64,000 nt of DNA from Candidatus Mailhella excrementigallinarum. GTDB lineage: Bacteria; Desulfobacterota; Desulfovibrionia; Desulfovibrionales; Desulfovibrionaceae. Positions 1 to 7,759 of the stretch are shown piece after piece (the first letter of the stretch is position 1; each line of letters opens with the position of its first letter). The notes beneath the pieces are model-generated. The model had not been told where the DNA came from and did not search any database. It saw nothing but the letters and a program-made list of their open reading frames with translations. The DNA lies in the NCBI GenBank assembly GCA_944324075.1, contig CALUUZ010000001.1, forward strand, positions 310,001-374,000, given 5' to 3'. A program made the translations under genes and the position numbers.

Positions 1-51
1 ATGAGTCTCGCCCCGTTCGACTCCATAGAGCATTTCGTTCATGAAATGCTC
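1..51 (+). repeat. Dispersed repeat family R1, copy H (3' end)
   Basis: The window opens inside a copy of a roughly 150-bp intergenic repeat. Visible are the AGTCTCGCCCCG segment and the terminal hairpin GAGCATTTC-N6-GAAATGCTC (28-51), which reaches into the stop codon of the minus-strand OsmC gene. Further copies lie at 488-600, 1494-1660, 5848-5950, 12987-13132, 14941-15014, 21048-21192, 24800-24935 and 31791-31955. Confidence 0.75.
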
Positions 52-473
52 TACGCCTTCCGCACGGCATGAGTGACGGCAATCCCCTCGAGAAGGGAGG
101 CGGTAATCAGGCAGTGCTTCACGATTCTCGCGCAATGTTCGAGCCTGGAGACGTGCTCGTCATCCACGTCCACAGCGACATCTATGGCGATTTCAGCCAG
201 ACGCATGGCGCCTTCGGCATTCATGCGCTTGACGCCCCTGGCCGTGGCGCGAATCGCCCTGAACGGGACATCGCGGGCAACCAGCGCGGCCCGGATGCTT
301 CCGCAGTAGCAGCTGAGCGCGGCGGAAAGCAGCAGGATGGAGGAATTGCCGCCTCTGGCGTCTTCCGGATAGCCGGAATAGTCCATGACAATATCGCCCA
401 ATACCGCTGAGCCGGTCTGGATGGTGTATCTATCGCCTTCCTGAACGAATCCGATCTGAATTTCCTGTGACAT
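51..473 (-). CDS. OsmC family protein
   Basis: This 140-residue protein has the OsmC/Ohr fold pattern: an N-terminal beta region, then a helix carrying a cysteine (LSCYCGS, about residues 53-59) and a second helix with HCLITASL near the C-terminus. OsmC/Ohr proteins are thiol-dependent peroxidases, but many YhfA-like members have other or unknown roles. A GGAGTCGGC ribosome-binding site precedes the ATG at 473. It is the last gene of a minus-strand series with aspartate dehydrogenase, RidA and a second OsmC protein (2128-2538), which suggests a link to reactive-intermediate control during amino-acid catabolism. That link is inference. The substrate cannot be read from the sequence. Confidence 0.8.
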   Translation of the reverse strand: MSQEIQIGFVQEGDRYTIQTGSAVLGDIVMDYSGYPEDARGGNSSILLLSAALSCYCGSIRAALVARDVPFRAIRATARGVKRMNAEGAMRLAEIAIDVAVDVDDEHVSRLEHCARIVKHCLITASLLEGIAVTHAVRKA

Positions 474-487
474 GCCGACTCCAATCA

Positions 488-600
488 GAGCATTCTGCTG
501 TTGAAAGTATCTGCCGGATCGTATGTTCCGCCCGCAGTTTTTACGTCTGAAGCCGCAGCGTTACGCCGCAGACACATTGCGGCGACTCCGGAAGAAGGGG
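488..600 (+). repeat. Dispersed repeat family R1, copy A
   Basis: Starts with GAGCATTCTGCTGTTGAAAG and continues through the ATCTGCCGG, CGCAG and TTACGCCGCAG blocks shared with the other copies. It fills most of the gap between the OsmC gene and the aspartate dehydrogenase gene and lacks the terminal hairpin. Confidence 0.65.
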
Positions 601-647
601 GGCGCCATGCCTGCCGCGCCCGCGCCGCCGGCGGTTCGGAAGCGAAG

Positions 648-1466
648 CTATCCGGCAAGTCTGAGGGGCTCGGCCATCTGGCGGAGCAAAGCGGAAACGG
701 AATACAGGGCAAGGGCCGAGCTGCGGGGATTTTCCGACAAGGGAGCCGGCGTCGTCGTGATGTCAAGAATACACTTTCCGGCCCGCGCCATGATCCGATG
801 CCGGGTTCCTCCTGCCAGAGGATCCGCGATCAGACGCATGCGGGTCTTCCCGGGGCCCTGCCCTGCCAGGGCCAGCGCAACAGCGACATTGACGTTGGCC
901 GGAAAACGCCGGATAGCCTCCCCCGCGGTTCCGTCAAAAAGCAGACGAGCTTCCGGGGAAACCGACATTCCTTCCTCTCCGGAAACTGCGGGCAGATCGG
1001 AAAGGTCGTTCAGACCGAGACTCACGGGATGCTTGACAGTGGTCAGCGAAAGACTGTCCAGTCCCATCTCCCGCAGCGCGCGGACGCCGTCCAGCCCGGC
1101 GATGGCCCCGGACGGCACATGAACCGGCGAAGAAGCTGCCATAACTTCATCCAGCAGCCCGGCGTCCAGCGCAAAACCGCCGACGCTCAGACATACGATT
1201 TCCCTGCGCGCCGCCAGCGCCGCCCGGACTATCGCGGGCATGGCGTCGGCGCTGGCCGTTTCCACAACGAGATCACACGCGGCAACAGCCTCTGCGGCGG
1301 AAAGAACCGGAACCCCCAGCTCTTCTCCAAGCCGCGCGGCATGCCCATGCGTGCGCGAGGCAACGGCCGCCAGGACATACTGCCGCTTCAGGTTGTCCCT
1401 GATATGGAGCGCAAGCAGACGCCCGATGGTGCCGCATCCGATAATGCCGATACGTTTGCATTCCAT
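648..1466 (-). CDS. nadX: Aspartate dehydrogenase-type NAD(P) enzyme
   Basis: This 272-residue protein starts with a Rossmann nucleotide-binding motif (GIIGCGTIG, about residues 7-15). It then shows hallmarks of the L-aspartate dehydrogenase/DUF108 family: VPSGAIAGLDGV near residue 118, a TVKHP block near residue 144, and FPANVNVAVAL in the dimer region. Family members oxidise L-aspartate to iminoaspartate or oxaloacetate plus ammonia. Some feed quinolinate and NAD synthesis, others degrade aspartate. Here the neighbours are RidA and OsmC proteins and no nadA or nadC is visible, so a catabolic role is favoured (inference). The ATG at 1466 is preceded by an AGGA-type site. Length is normal for the family. 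Confidence 0.8.
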   Translation of the reverse strand: MECKRIGIIGCGTIGRLLALHIRDNLKRQYVLAAVASRTHGHAARLGEELGVPVLSAAEAVAACDLVVETASADAMPAIVRAALAARREIVCLSVGGFALDAGLLDEVMAASSPVHVPSGAIAGLDGVRALREMGLDSLSLTTVKHPVSLGLNDLSDLPAVSGEEGMSVSPEARLLFDGTAGEAIRRFPANVNVAVALALAGQGPGKTRMRLIADPLAGGTRHRIMARAGKCILDITTTPAPLSENPRSSALALYSVSALLRQMAEPLRLAG

Positions 1467-1493
1467 AGACGCGAATTCCTGTCATTATGGATA

Positions 1494-1660
1494 GAGCATT
1501 TCACGATTGAAATGCTCTGCGGAGTCGAGCAGGACGAAACTCCGCGCGGCGCCGGAGCAGCCGCAATTCACTTGCGGCGTTAAACGACGGCGGAGGCGTG
1601 AAACCTGCGAGTTCGAACACGGGGTCCGGCCGGCAGATATGCTCAATCGCGAACTGCTCC
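1494..1660 (-). repeat. Dispersed repeat family R1, copy B (full length)
   Basis: This is one of the most complete copies, in reverse orientation. Read on the minus strand it begins GGAGCAGTTCGCGATTGAG. It passes through ATATCTGCCGGCC, CGCAGGTTTCACGCC and the hairpin CCGCAAGTGAATTGCGG, then a GGAGT/ACTCC stem, and ends with the perfect hairpin GAGCATTTCA-N4-TGAAATGCTC. It occupies most of the gap between the aspartate dehydrogenase and RidA genes. Confidence 0.8.
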
Positions 1661-1730
1661 AAGACAAAGGCCGTGTTCCCGGAAGAACACGGCCGAAAAA
1701 ACAGCGTTCCCGGAGTCTTCTTCAGCGGAA

Positions 1731-2108
1731 CTACAGAACCGCCACAGCTTCAATTTCCACACGCGCTCCCTTGGGAAGAGAGGCCACGGCCACACAGGAA
1801 CGTGCGGGGGCGTCGCTCTTGAATGTTTCGGCATAGACACTGTTTACAGCCTGAAAATCCGCCATATCGGTCAGAAAAACGGTTGTCTTCACGACCTGTT
1901 CGGGCGTGGCCCCGGCAGCGGCAAGCACCGCCTTCATATTCTGAATGGCACGGGCGGCCTGTTCCCTGACATCCTGGGAAACAAGCTCGCCGCTGGCCGG
2001 ATTCATGCCGATCTGGCCGGAAAGATACAGAACGCCCCCGGCCCTGATCGCCTGTGAATACGGCCCGATGGCCGCGGGAGCCTCAGCAGAGAAAATGACG
2101 TCTTTCAT
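1731..2108 (-). CDS. ridA: RidA family imine/enamine deaminase
   Basis: This 125-residue protein matches the full length of the RidA (YjgF/YER057c/UK114) family. Visible are IGPYSQAI near residue 15, LSGQIGMNP near residue 29, the conserved arginine in the ARSCVAVASLP block (about 102-112) and the VEIEAVAV tail. RidA hydrolyses reactive enamines and imines such as 2-aminoacrylate, which PLP-dependent dehydratases release, to keto acids and ammonia. That fits the threonine-synthase-like PLP enzyme encoded at 4580-5839 and the aspartate dehydrogenase downstream. A GGAGG site precedes the ATG. The gene starts 19 nt after the stop of the upstream OsmC gene, so they are probably co-transcribed. 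Confidence 0.93.
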   Translation of the reverse strand: MKDVIFSAEAPAAIGPYSQAIRAGGVLYLSGQIGMNPASGELVSQDVREQAARAIQNMKAVLAAAGATPEQVVKTTVFLTDMADFQAVNSVYAETFKSDAPARSCVAVASLPKGARVEIEAVAVL

Positions 2109-2127
2109 GAAGGCAGCCTCCGGGGAA

Positions 2128-2538
2128 CTACTTTTTCCAGTTGAATGTAAACACCTGCTCCACGTCGGGATGCAGACTCAGATGGACGGGACAGGTATGG
2201 GCGCAACGCTCAATCGCGGCCTTCTGCCGGGGGCTGTATTCCCGATCCGGCATGTCAAAGATGATTTCGATTTTTCCGATGCGCCTGGGATCGGCGCTCA
2301 TGGTCTTGACAATGTCAATGGATGTTCCGGTCACGTCAACGTCATGCGTTCTGCCGTAAATGCCGATGATGGTCATGCAGCATGCGGCCAGCGCGGTGGC
2401 GCACAAATCAGTGGGGGAAAAAGCTTCGCCCTTGCCGTTATTGTCCACCGGGGCATCGGTGACAAGGGTAGTTCCGCTCGCCACATGCGTGCATTCCACG
2501 CGCAGATCCCCAAGGTACACAGCTTTCATGTTCGCCAT
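2128..2538 (-). CDS. OsmC family protein
   Basis: The start is set at 2538 because CATAAGGAGAAGAACGGT precedes that ATG; an open frame extends further upstream but has no such site. The 136-residue product (MANMKAVYLGDLRVE...) has the OsmC pattern: SPTDLCATALAACCMT with a cysteine pair (about 41-56), and RCAHTCPVHLSLH near the C-terminus carrying the second redox cysteine. It resembles the YhfA-type OsmC branch. It is the first gene of the minus-strand operon running into ridA and follows an operator-like palindrome at 2618-2627, so the GntR protein at 3158-3862 may control it. Confidence 0.85.
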   Translation of the reverse strand: MANMKAVYLGDLRVECTHVASGTTLVTDAPVDNNGKGEAFSPTDLCATALAACCMTIIGIYGRTHDVDVTGTSIDIVKTMSADPRRIGKIEIIFDMPDREYSPRQKAAIERCAHTCPVHLSLHPDVEQVFTFNWKK

Positions 2539-2581
2539 ACCGTTCTTCTCCTTATGTTGGCGGGAAGCTTTCTTTTGCGGC

Positions 2582-2627
2582 AGCTTAACTCCGATCCGCA
2601 CACTAGTCAACAGTCTACTGTCGACAG
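2582..2627 (-). promoter_or_regulatory. Promoter with GntR-type operator for OsmC-ridA operon
   Basis: On the minus strand a TTGACT -35-like hexamer (plus 2605-2610) is followed after 17 nt by TAAGCT (plus 2582-2587), a weak -10. The -35 is embedded in the imperfect palindrome GTCAACAGT-CT-ACTGTCGAC, which contains CTGTCGACAG (2618-2627). The same 10-mer recurs at 3084-3093 and 4513-4522 around the GntR gene, so it is a plausible repressor site. Confidence 0.5.
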
Positions 2628-2662
2628 ATTTTATTGCGGAATAATATTGAAGAATCCTTGGC

Positions 2663-2870
2663 CGCCGGAGGCGCGAGCGCAGCGAACCTTGAGCGACGAC
2701 GCCCCGCCGCATGGCAATGCGGCATCTTCCGGAGCAGGGAGCGAGCCTTTGGGCGGATGAGCCGCACAAAGCGCAGGCGATCCGGCCGTGCATACATGGT
2801 GCCTTTTTGCCCGTGTGGAACACGGGCCGCCTTTGCGGCAACGAATGTTGCCGCTGGACTGGTGACACCC
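2663..2870. repeat. GC-rich repeat family R3, copy 1
   Basis: Contains CCGCCGGAGGCGCGAGCG, a CGCCGCATGGCAATGCGGC hairpin (about 2704-2723) and TTTGCGGCAACGAATGTTG. The same blocks recur in 29202-29520, and the CCGCATG-N-CAATGCGG hairpin also occurs at 17350-17376. No convincing gene lies in 2539-3157, and this repeat plus family R2 fill most of it. Confidence 0.5.
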
Positions 2871-3000
2871 CCGCTCCGCGGTGTTTGCGCCGTATAAGCC
2901 GCAAAGCGGCTTGACGGGAGGCACGAAAATCAGTCGCCCACGGCGCGGCAGAGCCACGAACTGCTCCTGACTTTCGGGGCTGCTGACTTTGTCAGCAACC
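2871..3000 (+). repeat. Repeat family R2, copy 1
   Basis: Shares long blocks with 36174-36295: CCGCT(C/T)CGCGG-GTTTGCGCC, then GCGGCTTGACGG with AGGCACGAAAATC, and CTGCTGACTTTGTC-GCA-CC at the end. It lies between the OsmC gene and the GntR gene, where no coding sequence is evident. Confidence 0.6.
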
Positions 3001-3058
3001 TGGCGGTAATGAATGCCGCCCTCATGACGGGGCAAAGGCACATGTCCCGCGCAGAGCT

Positions 3059-3093
3059 GTCAACATAGTTTGACAACAGGACCCTGTCGACAG
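3059..3093. promoter_or_regulatory. Operator-like site downstream of gntR
   Basis: CTGTCGACAG (3084-3093) is a perfect palindrome identical to the sites at 2618 and 4513. It sits beside a GTCAA-N6-TTGAC inverted repeat (3059-3074). It lies 65-100 nt beyond the stop of the GntR gene with no promoter-proximal gene, so its role is unclear. Confidence 0.4.
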
Positions 3094-3157
3094 AAAAGGC
3101 CGTGCGTTTTCGTAAAAACAGGCATCTCTCCGGAGGGTGAAAATCACTCGGTGAGCC

Positions 3158-3862
3158 CTATTCTTCCGGGAAATGGGCCTTCCCCGTTCCGCGGGGTTTG
3201 TCGTCAGGCGGAACGCAATACCGGGCAAGCCGTTCCGCCGATTCGGCATAGTGTTCGCGCACGGCATTTTCAATGCGCCTGCGCTCCCCCGAACACAGCG
3301 CCTCGTAAATACGGTTGTGCCTGTCGTACAGCTCTTCCGGCGTATAGAGCGTCCGCCACCGCTCATACATGAGGAACTTGGAAATCACGCGGCTGGAACG
3401 GCTGGCGAGCGAACGGATCAATGGATTATCCGAAAGGGAAAGAATCGTTTCATGAAACTCCGTGCCCAGGGAGGCGTGTTCCTCAAAAGCGCCTCCCGCT
3501 CGCACCGCCTCGCGCATCCGTCCGACAAGCGCCGCAAGTTTGCCGTGGACCTCGGCGCTCAATCCCTTTGCCGCGTTGACGGCCGCGGCGCTTTCCAGCA
3601 GTCCGCTCAGTTCATAGCTGTTGCGGATGCCGTCGGGCGTAAGAATGGTAACGCATTTGCCCCGCTTGGGATGCGACATGAGAAGCCCTTCGGCTTCAAG
3701 CTGATACAGGGCCTCACGCACCGGAGCGCGGCTGATGCCGCACTCCCCGGCCAGAGCAGCCTCTCCCACGCAGTCGCCGCCGCGCAACCTGCCGCTGCGG
3801 ATACGCTGCCTGATAAGCTGGGCGACCTGGTCACTATACGTCTGCTTGCTGAATTGCTGCAC
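3158..3862 (-). CDS. GntR family regulator, FCD subfamily
   Basis: This 234-residue protein has an N-terminal winged helix (about 1-75) with IRQRIRSGRLRGG, the recognition segment CGISRAPVREALYQLEAEG and the wing LLMSHPKRGKCV. An all-helical FCD ligand-binding domain follows (about 90-215), with conserved FHETI and HNRIYEAL histidines that bind metal in many FadR/FCD proteins. It starts at GTG (3862) after GGAGAGGAGAC. FCD regulators usually respond to small carboxylic or amino acids. It lies 53 nt after the YbaK-like gene and is divergent from the PLP-enzyme/peptide-importer genes. The recurring TGTCGACA palindromes at 2618, 3084 and 4461-4522 are its likely targets (inference). Confidence 0.92.
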   Translation of the reverse strand: MQQFSKQTYSDQVAQLIRQRIRSGRLRGGDCVGEAALAGECGISRAPVREALYQLEAEGLLMSHPKRGKCVTILTPDGIRNSYELSGLLESAAAVNAAKGLSAEVHGKLAALVGRMREAVRAGGAFEEHASLGTEFHETILSLSDNPLIRSLASRSSRVISKFLMYERWRTLYTPEELYDRHNRIYEALCSGERRRIENAVREHYAESAERLARYCVPPDDKPRGTGKAHFPEE

Positions 3863-3915
3863 GTCTCCTCTCCTGTTTGCTCAAGGAACGCTATAGGCCA
3901 ACCATGGAGTCATCG

Positions 3916-4422
3916 TCAAACGCGGCGAGGCGACATGCTCACCAGATCACCCCGTACGGGCGACACCACGTCGAGCGCGCCGGGAGATACGGCAACAACG
4001 ACGCCGCGTCTGCCCGCATTGACAAAAAGCTCCGCCAGTTCATCCAGCGTTTCCTGCATGAACACGGGCAGCGGGCTTTTCAAGCCGAACGGACATATCC
4101 CGCCGGGCAGGTATCCTGTCAGTTCCCGCGCCACATCAGGAGACGACGGGGCAAGACGGCCAATTCCGGAAAGCCGCTCAAGCTTGCGCAGAGAAACCCT
4201 TTCATCCCCATGCATGAGAACCATGACCGCACGTCTTTCCGCTCCTTCCTTCCCATTGTCGAACACCAGGCTCTTGACCACTGCATGTTCGTCGATGCCG
4301 AGCCGGAGGGCGGCCTCACGCGTTCCTCCGCGCTCAGCATAGTCATAGTCCATACGCCGGGCGGGGATTCCCGCCTCTTCCAGTATTTTCAAGGCTGCGG
4401 GCATTTCGCTGCCGTTTTCCAT
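3916..4422 (-). CDS. YbaK/ProX-type aminoacyl-tRNA deacylase
   Basis: The start at 4422 is chosen for the CCGCAGGAGGACAGC site just upstream; an in-frame extension to 4530 would run through the operator palindromes. The 168-residue product shows the YbaK/EbsC fold: VKSLVFDNG near residue 47, AVMVLMHGDERVSL with a conserved basic residue, and the glycine-rich TGYLPGGICPFG loop. These proteins deacylate mischarged tRNAs (Cys-tRNA-Pro, Ala-tRNA-Pro) or act on related esters. It is the first gene of a two-gene operon with the GntR regulator. The exact tRNA substrate cannot be told from sequence. Confidence 0.85.
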   Translation of the reverse strand: MENGSEMPAALKILEEAGIPARRMDYDYAERGGTREAALRLGIDEHAVVKSLVFDNGKEGAERRAVMVLMHGDERVSLRKLERLSGIGRLAPSSPDVARELTGYLPGGICPFGLKSPLPVFMQETLDELAELFVNAGRRGVVVAVSPGALDVVSPVRGDLVSMSPRRV

Positions 4423-4443
4423 GCTGTCCTCCTGCGGCTGCTC

Positions 4444-4497
4444 ACGGCATGTCAATATTTGTCGACAAAAATCCGTCGACAAATATTGACATGCCGT
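4444..4497. promoter_or_regulatory. 23-bp perfect inverted repeat, divergent operator
   Basis: The left arm (4444-4466, ending CAATATTTGTCGAC) and the right arm (4475-4497, starting GTCGACAAATATTG) are exact reverse complements separated by 8 nt. Both inner ends carry the GTCGACAA half-site also seen in the CTGTCGACAG sites. It sits between the divergent YbaK-gntR and PLP-enzyme genes, a classic position for a local regulator's operator. A terminator is less likely because genes diverge here. Confidence 0.7.
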
Positions 4498-4522
4498 TTT
4501 TTCTTTCACATACTGTCGACAG
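4486..4522 (+). promoter_or_regulatory. Promoter and operator of the PLP-enzyme gene
   Basis: TTGACA (4486-4491) is a perfect -35 hexamer. After 17 nt comes CATACT (4509-4514), a 4/6 match to the -10 consensus. The -35 lies inside the right arm of the 23-bp inverted repeat. The palindrome CTGTCGACAG (4513-4522) overlaps the -10 end and start point. Repressor binding at either would block RNA polymerase. Confidence 0.6.
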
Positions 4523-4579
4523 AATAACAAGAGGCATTCCCCACCCGCTCAATAACCGTTTTCTGTTCAGGAGAATAGT

Positions 4580-5839
4580 ATGAACGCCGAATGTATCGGC
4601 CTTGTCTGCCGCGACTGCGGGACGAAGATTGCCGAATCCGAATTTTCTCTGACCTGCCCAAGCTGCGGGGCCCCCATGCGCGTCGAATTTGCGGCGGGCG
4701 CACTCAGAAAGGCTCTGCAGGACGGCATGCCTCCGTATGATGACCGATCCTATCTATACCAGTGGCGTTCCATCCTGCCTCTCTCCGACGAGTCCCTTAT
4801 TGACCGGGTCAGCCTTGGCGAAACGGAAACACCCCTCCTGCGTTCCCATCGCTATGGCCGGAAAAGAGGAATCTCCGACCTTTACTTCAAGCTCGAACAG
4901 GGTCCCACGCTGTCTCTCAAGGACAGGGGAACGGCGCTGTGCGTGCTTAAAGCCCTGGAGCAGGGCAGCGAAACAGTCTGCCTTTCCTCTTCCGGAAACA
5001 ACGCGGCCAGCATTTCCGCGTACGGATCACGCGCGGGGCTGCGCCCCGTGGTATTCGTCCAGAAGCACGTCTCCGCCGCCAAGATTTCCAAAAGCCTTGT
5101 CTATGGGGGCAACGTCATCCGCATTGACGGCGACATGGCCGCGGCGAGCCGCCTGTGCGGGGAAATGGTAAGGAAAAAGGGCTGGTATCAGTGCGGAGGG
5201 CCAAATCCCTATCGTGTTGCGGGCAAGCGCACCTTTGCCTACGGCATCGTGCAGCAGCTCGGCCGGGCTCCTGATACCGTGCTGATCCCCTGCGGCGGCG
5301 GCGCGGGCATGGTAGCGGCCTTTGACGGCTTTTCCGAAATGCTGGAAGCGGGACTCATCGACCGTATGCCGCGTCTGGTAGGAGTGCAGCTTGCGGCATG
5401 CAATCCCACGGCAACGGCCTTTCACGCGGGGAAGGACGTGGTGACGCCGGTGGAAAAAAAGCCCTCTCTGTCCGACGCGATCATGAACAACAATCCCTAC
5501 TGGGGCAAATACTGCCTTCAGGCCGTACGCGCCACCGGCGGAACCATGCTCTCCGTCACGGACGAAGAATTCATCCGCGCCATCCGCGAACTGGGCCGCG
5601 AGGAGGGCATCTTCACCGAGCCGGCCGGAGCCGTTTCCGCAGCGGCGCTGACAAGGCTCCTTGACGCTCCGGGCTTTGAACAGCCGGGCCTCACCGTCTG
5701 CAACCTGACCGGGCACGGTCTCAATGCGCCTCAGGTTGCCACCGGCGATGAAGAGTATCCCGGGCTTGTTGAAGCGACTTCGGCCGCTGTGGACAAGTAT
5801 CTGCAGGAACAGGCGGTTTCCGGAGCGCCTTGTGATTGA
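4580..5839 (+). CDS. Threonine synthase-like PLP enzyme
   Basis: This 419-residue fold-type II PLP enzyme has an N-terminal zinc ribbon (Cys10, Cys13, Cys26, Cys29), as in some bacterial and archaeal threonine synthases. The PLP lysine lies in LSLKDRG (Lys114). SSGNNAASISAY binds the phosphate of PLP or substrate, and PCGGGAGMVAAF is the glycine-rich phosphate loop. TEPAGAVSAAAL near the C-terminus is also typical. It could be threonine synthase, but the setting (RidA, GntR/FCD regulator, peptide importer, peptidases) suits a catabolic beta-elimination such as threonine, serine or diaminopropionate ammonia-lyase. This is inference. AGGAGAATAGT precedes the ATG. Confidence 0.85.
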   Translation: MNAECIGLVCRDCGTKIAESEFSLTCPSCGAPMRVEFAAGALRKALQDGMPPYDDRSYLYQWRSILPLSDESLIDRVSLGETETPLLRSHRYGRKRGISDLYFKLEQGPTLSLKDRGTALCVLKALEQGSETVCLSSSGNNAASISAYGSRAGLRPVVFVQKHVSAAKISKSLVYGGNVIRIDGDMAAASRLCGEMVRKKGWYQCGGPNPYRVAGKRTFAYGIVQQLGRAPDTVLIPCGGGAGMVAAFDGFSEMLEAGLIDRMPRLVGVQLAACNPTATAFHAGKDVVTPVEKKPSLSDAIMNNNPYWGKYCLQAVRATGGTMLSVTDEEFIRAIRELGREEGIFTEPAGAVSAAALTRLLDAPGFEQPGLTVCNLTGHGLNAPQVATGDEEYPGLVEATSAAVDKYLQEQAVSGAPCD

Positions 5840-5847
5840 AACTCTCT

Positions 5848-5950
5848 GTCAGCCGGGACCGTATGTTCCGAACCGCAGGCTTCACGCCTCCGCCGCTTCA
5901 TGCCGCAGGCGGACAGACGAGATTCCGCAGAGCATTTCAACAGCAACATG
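5848..5950 (+). repeat. Dispersed repeat family R1, copy C (decayed)
   Basis: Retains the blocks CCGTATGTTCCG, CGCAGGCTTCACGCCTCCG, TGCCGCAGGCGG and GATTCCGCAGAGCATTTCAA in the order of the full copies, but the terminal hairpin is broken. It lies between the PLP-enzyme gene and the substrate-binding protein gene. Confidence 0.6.
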
Positions 5951-6085
5951 CCTCAGGGACAGTCGAAGCCTCCCGCTCACGGAGAGAAATACGTCCGCAA
6001 GTGTTCGACAGCGCGCGACCATCAGCCGGACATTCCCGCGGCACCGCATATCGGGCATTCCCGCCATCACCTCAAGGAGGTTAGT

Positions 6086-7672
6086 ATGAGAAAACTTTCC
6101 TGGCTCCTCACCCCATTTATGGTTCTGGCCCTCGGCATGGGCGGAACTGCTCTGGCCCGGGATTTCATCATCGGCGTGGAGAGCATAGCTGAAACCCTTG
6201 ATCCGCATGACTCCATGGCAGGTCAGGGTTTTGACTACCGCGGCCATGTGTATGACTCCATCGTCTGGCTGGACGGCACGGGCAATCCCCAGCCGGGGCT
6301 GGTGACCGAATGGAAGGCGGTTGATCCCAATACATGGGAACTGACCGTGCGCCCGGACGTGAAGTTCCATAACGGAAGCCCGCTCACCGCCGATGATATC
6401 GCCTTTTCCCTGTGGCGCACATGCAATGTCCCCGGCACGGACAACCCCATGGCCATTGTCGGCAATCTGGTGAGCGAGCGCATCGTCGTCTCGCCCACCA
6501 AGCTGATCCTGAAAACCGCCGCTCCCCAGCCCATTCTCATGCGGTATCTGGGCATTGTTCCCGTGGTATCCAGGGCCGTGGGCGAAAAGCACATGCAGGT
6601 GAACGACTACAATACGGGTGTGGCCAGCATCGGCACAGGCCCCTATAAACTGAAGGAATTCGTGACCGGCCAGCGTATCGTGCTCGAACGCAACGACGAT
6701 TACTGGGGAAAGAAACCGGCATGGGAAACAGTGACACTGCTCAATATCGAAAAACCGGAAAGCCGGGTTTCCGCTCTTCTGGCGGGTGATGTCGATCTGA
6801 TTAACAACGTGCCCGCGGAACAGCTCGCAAGTCTGGACAATAATTCCGACGTCAGGGTATGGCGGGCCAAATCATCCCTGTTCCGCTTCCTGATCATGGA
6901 TCAGTTCACGGATTCCCCCAGTGACATGACCGACAACGACGGCAAGCCCATGACCCGGAACCCGTTCAAGGATCAGCGGGTACGCAGGGCCATTTCCCTG
7001 GCCATCAACCGCGAGGCGCTGATCGAGACGGCGCTGGAAGGGCTCGGCATTCCTGCCGGGCAGTTGCTCGACGAAGGTTTTTCCGGCGTAGACCCCACAC
7101 TGAAGCCCGACGCCTATGATCCGAAGGAAGCCAGGCGCCTTCTTGCCGAAGCGGGGTACCCCGACGGGTTCAGAGTTGTGCTGCATGGTTCCTCCGGCCA
7201 TTACTACAATGCTCCGCAGGTGGTGGAAACCATCGGCCAGATGCTGGCGCGCGTAGGCATCAAGACCTCCATTGAAATTCACCCCCGCGCCGAATACTCC
7301 AGAGCGGGACGCCGCTTTGAATACAGCTTCGCCCTGTTCGGCTGGGGCGTGTATGTGGGCGAAACCAGCGAAACCATCATGGCACTGCTCATGACAAACG
7401 ACCCCGAGACCGGCACGGGCTTCGCCAACCGCGGCAGGTATTCCAATCCTGCAGTGGATCAGGCCGCCCGGGAAGCTCTCGCCGAATTCGATCCCGTCAA
7501 GCGGGACAAGCTGCTGGCCAGAACCGTGCGCATCGCCATGGAAGACTACGGCGTCATGCCTCTCTACTTCGGCATGGGGGTATGGGCATCCAGAGCCGAT
7601 GTCAACTTCGATGCCCGCGCGGACAGCCGTACCCTGGCCATTCTGGCCGCCCCGGCGGATGCCGGCAGGTAA
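6086..7672 (+). CDS. Peptide ABC transporter substrate-binding protein
   Basis: The start at 6086 follows a strong AAGGAGG (6074-6080) and opens with a Sec signal peptide (hydrophobic core LLTPFMVLALGMGG, cleavage after TALA). The mature protein of about 500 residues belongs to the SBP_bac_5 (DppA/OppA) family. ETLDPHDSM near the mature N-terminus, WELTVRPDVKFHNGSPLTAD and RRAISLAINREALIE are all typical. No lipobox cysteine is seen, so it should be a free periplasmic protein. It heads a five-gene importer operon (6086-11636) followed by two peptidases, which supports peptide uptake. The ligand class (dipeptide, glutathione or other) cannot be fixed. Confidence 0.93.
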   Translation: MRKLSWLLTPFMVLALGMGGTALARDFIIGVESIAETLDPHDSMAGQGFDYRGHVYDSIVWLDGTGNPQPGLVTEWKAVDPNTWELTVRPDVKFHNGSPLTADDIAFSLWRTCNVPGTDNPMAIVGNLVSERIVVSPTKLILKTAAPQPILMRYLGIVPVVSRAVGEKHMQVNDYNTGVASIGTGPYKLKEFVTGQRIVLERNDDYWGKKPAWETVTLLNIEKPESRVSALLAGDVDLINNVPAEQLASLDNNSDVRVWRAKSSLFRFLIMDQFTDSPSDMTDNDGKPMTRNPFKDQRVRRAISLAINREALIETALEGLGIPAGQLLDEGFSGVDPTLKPDAYDPKEARRLLAEAGYPDGFRVVLHGSSGHYYNAPQVVETIGQMLARVGIKTSIEIHPRAEYSRAGRRFEYSFALFGWGVYVGETSETIMALLMTNDPETGTGFANRGRYSNPAVDQAAREALAEFDPVKRDKLLARTVRIAMEDYGVMPLYFGMGVWASRADVNFDARADSRTLAILAAPADAGR

Positions 7673-7759
7673 GTGCTCCGCGGGCAGGCTCCGATGCGGA
7701 GCCTGCCCGTCCCGCATGACGACCGGCATGCTCCAGCCCGTCCCAGAGGGGGATGCATC

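Noticed and set aside
1600-1625. GAGTTCGAACACGG, resembling a tRNA T-loop
   Set aside because: It is part of a dispersed R1 repeat copy and no acceptor or anticodon stems can be folded around it.
2539-2904. N-terminal extension of the OsmC protein (open frame to 2904)
   Set aside because: The extension is Arg/Cys-rich, crosses the promoter/operator and repeat DNA, and the ATG at 2538 has an excellent ribosome site.
4423-4530. N-terminal extension of the YbaK-like protein
   Set aside because: It would be encoded by the operator palindromes (CQYLSTDFCRQILTC repeats), while the ATG at 4422 has GGAGG and matches the family start.
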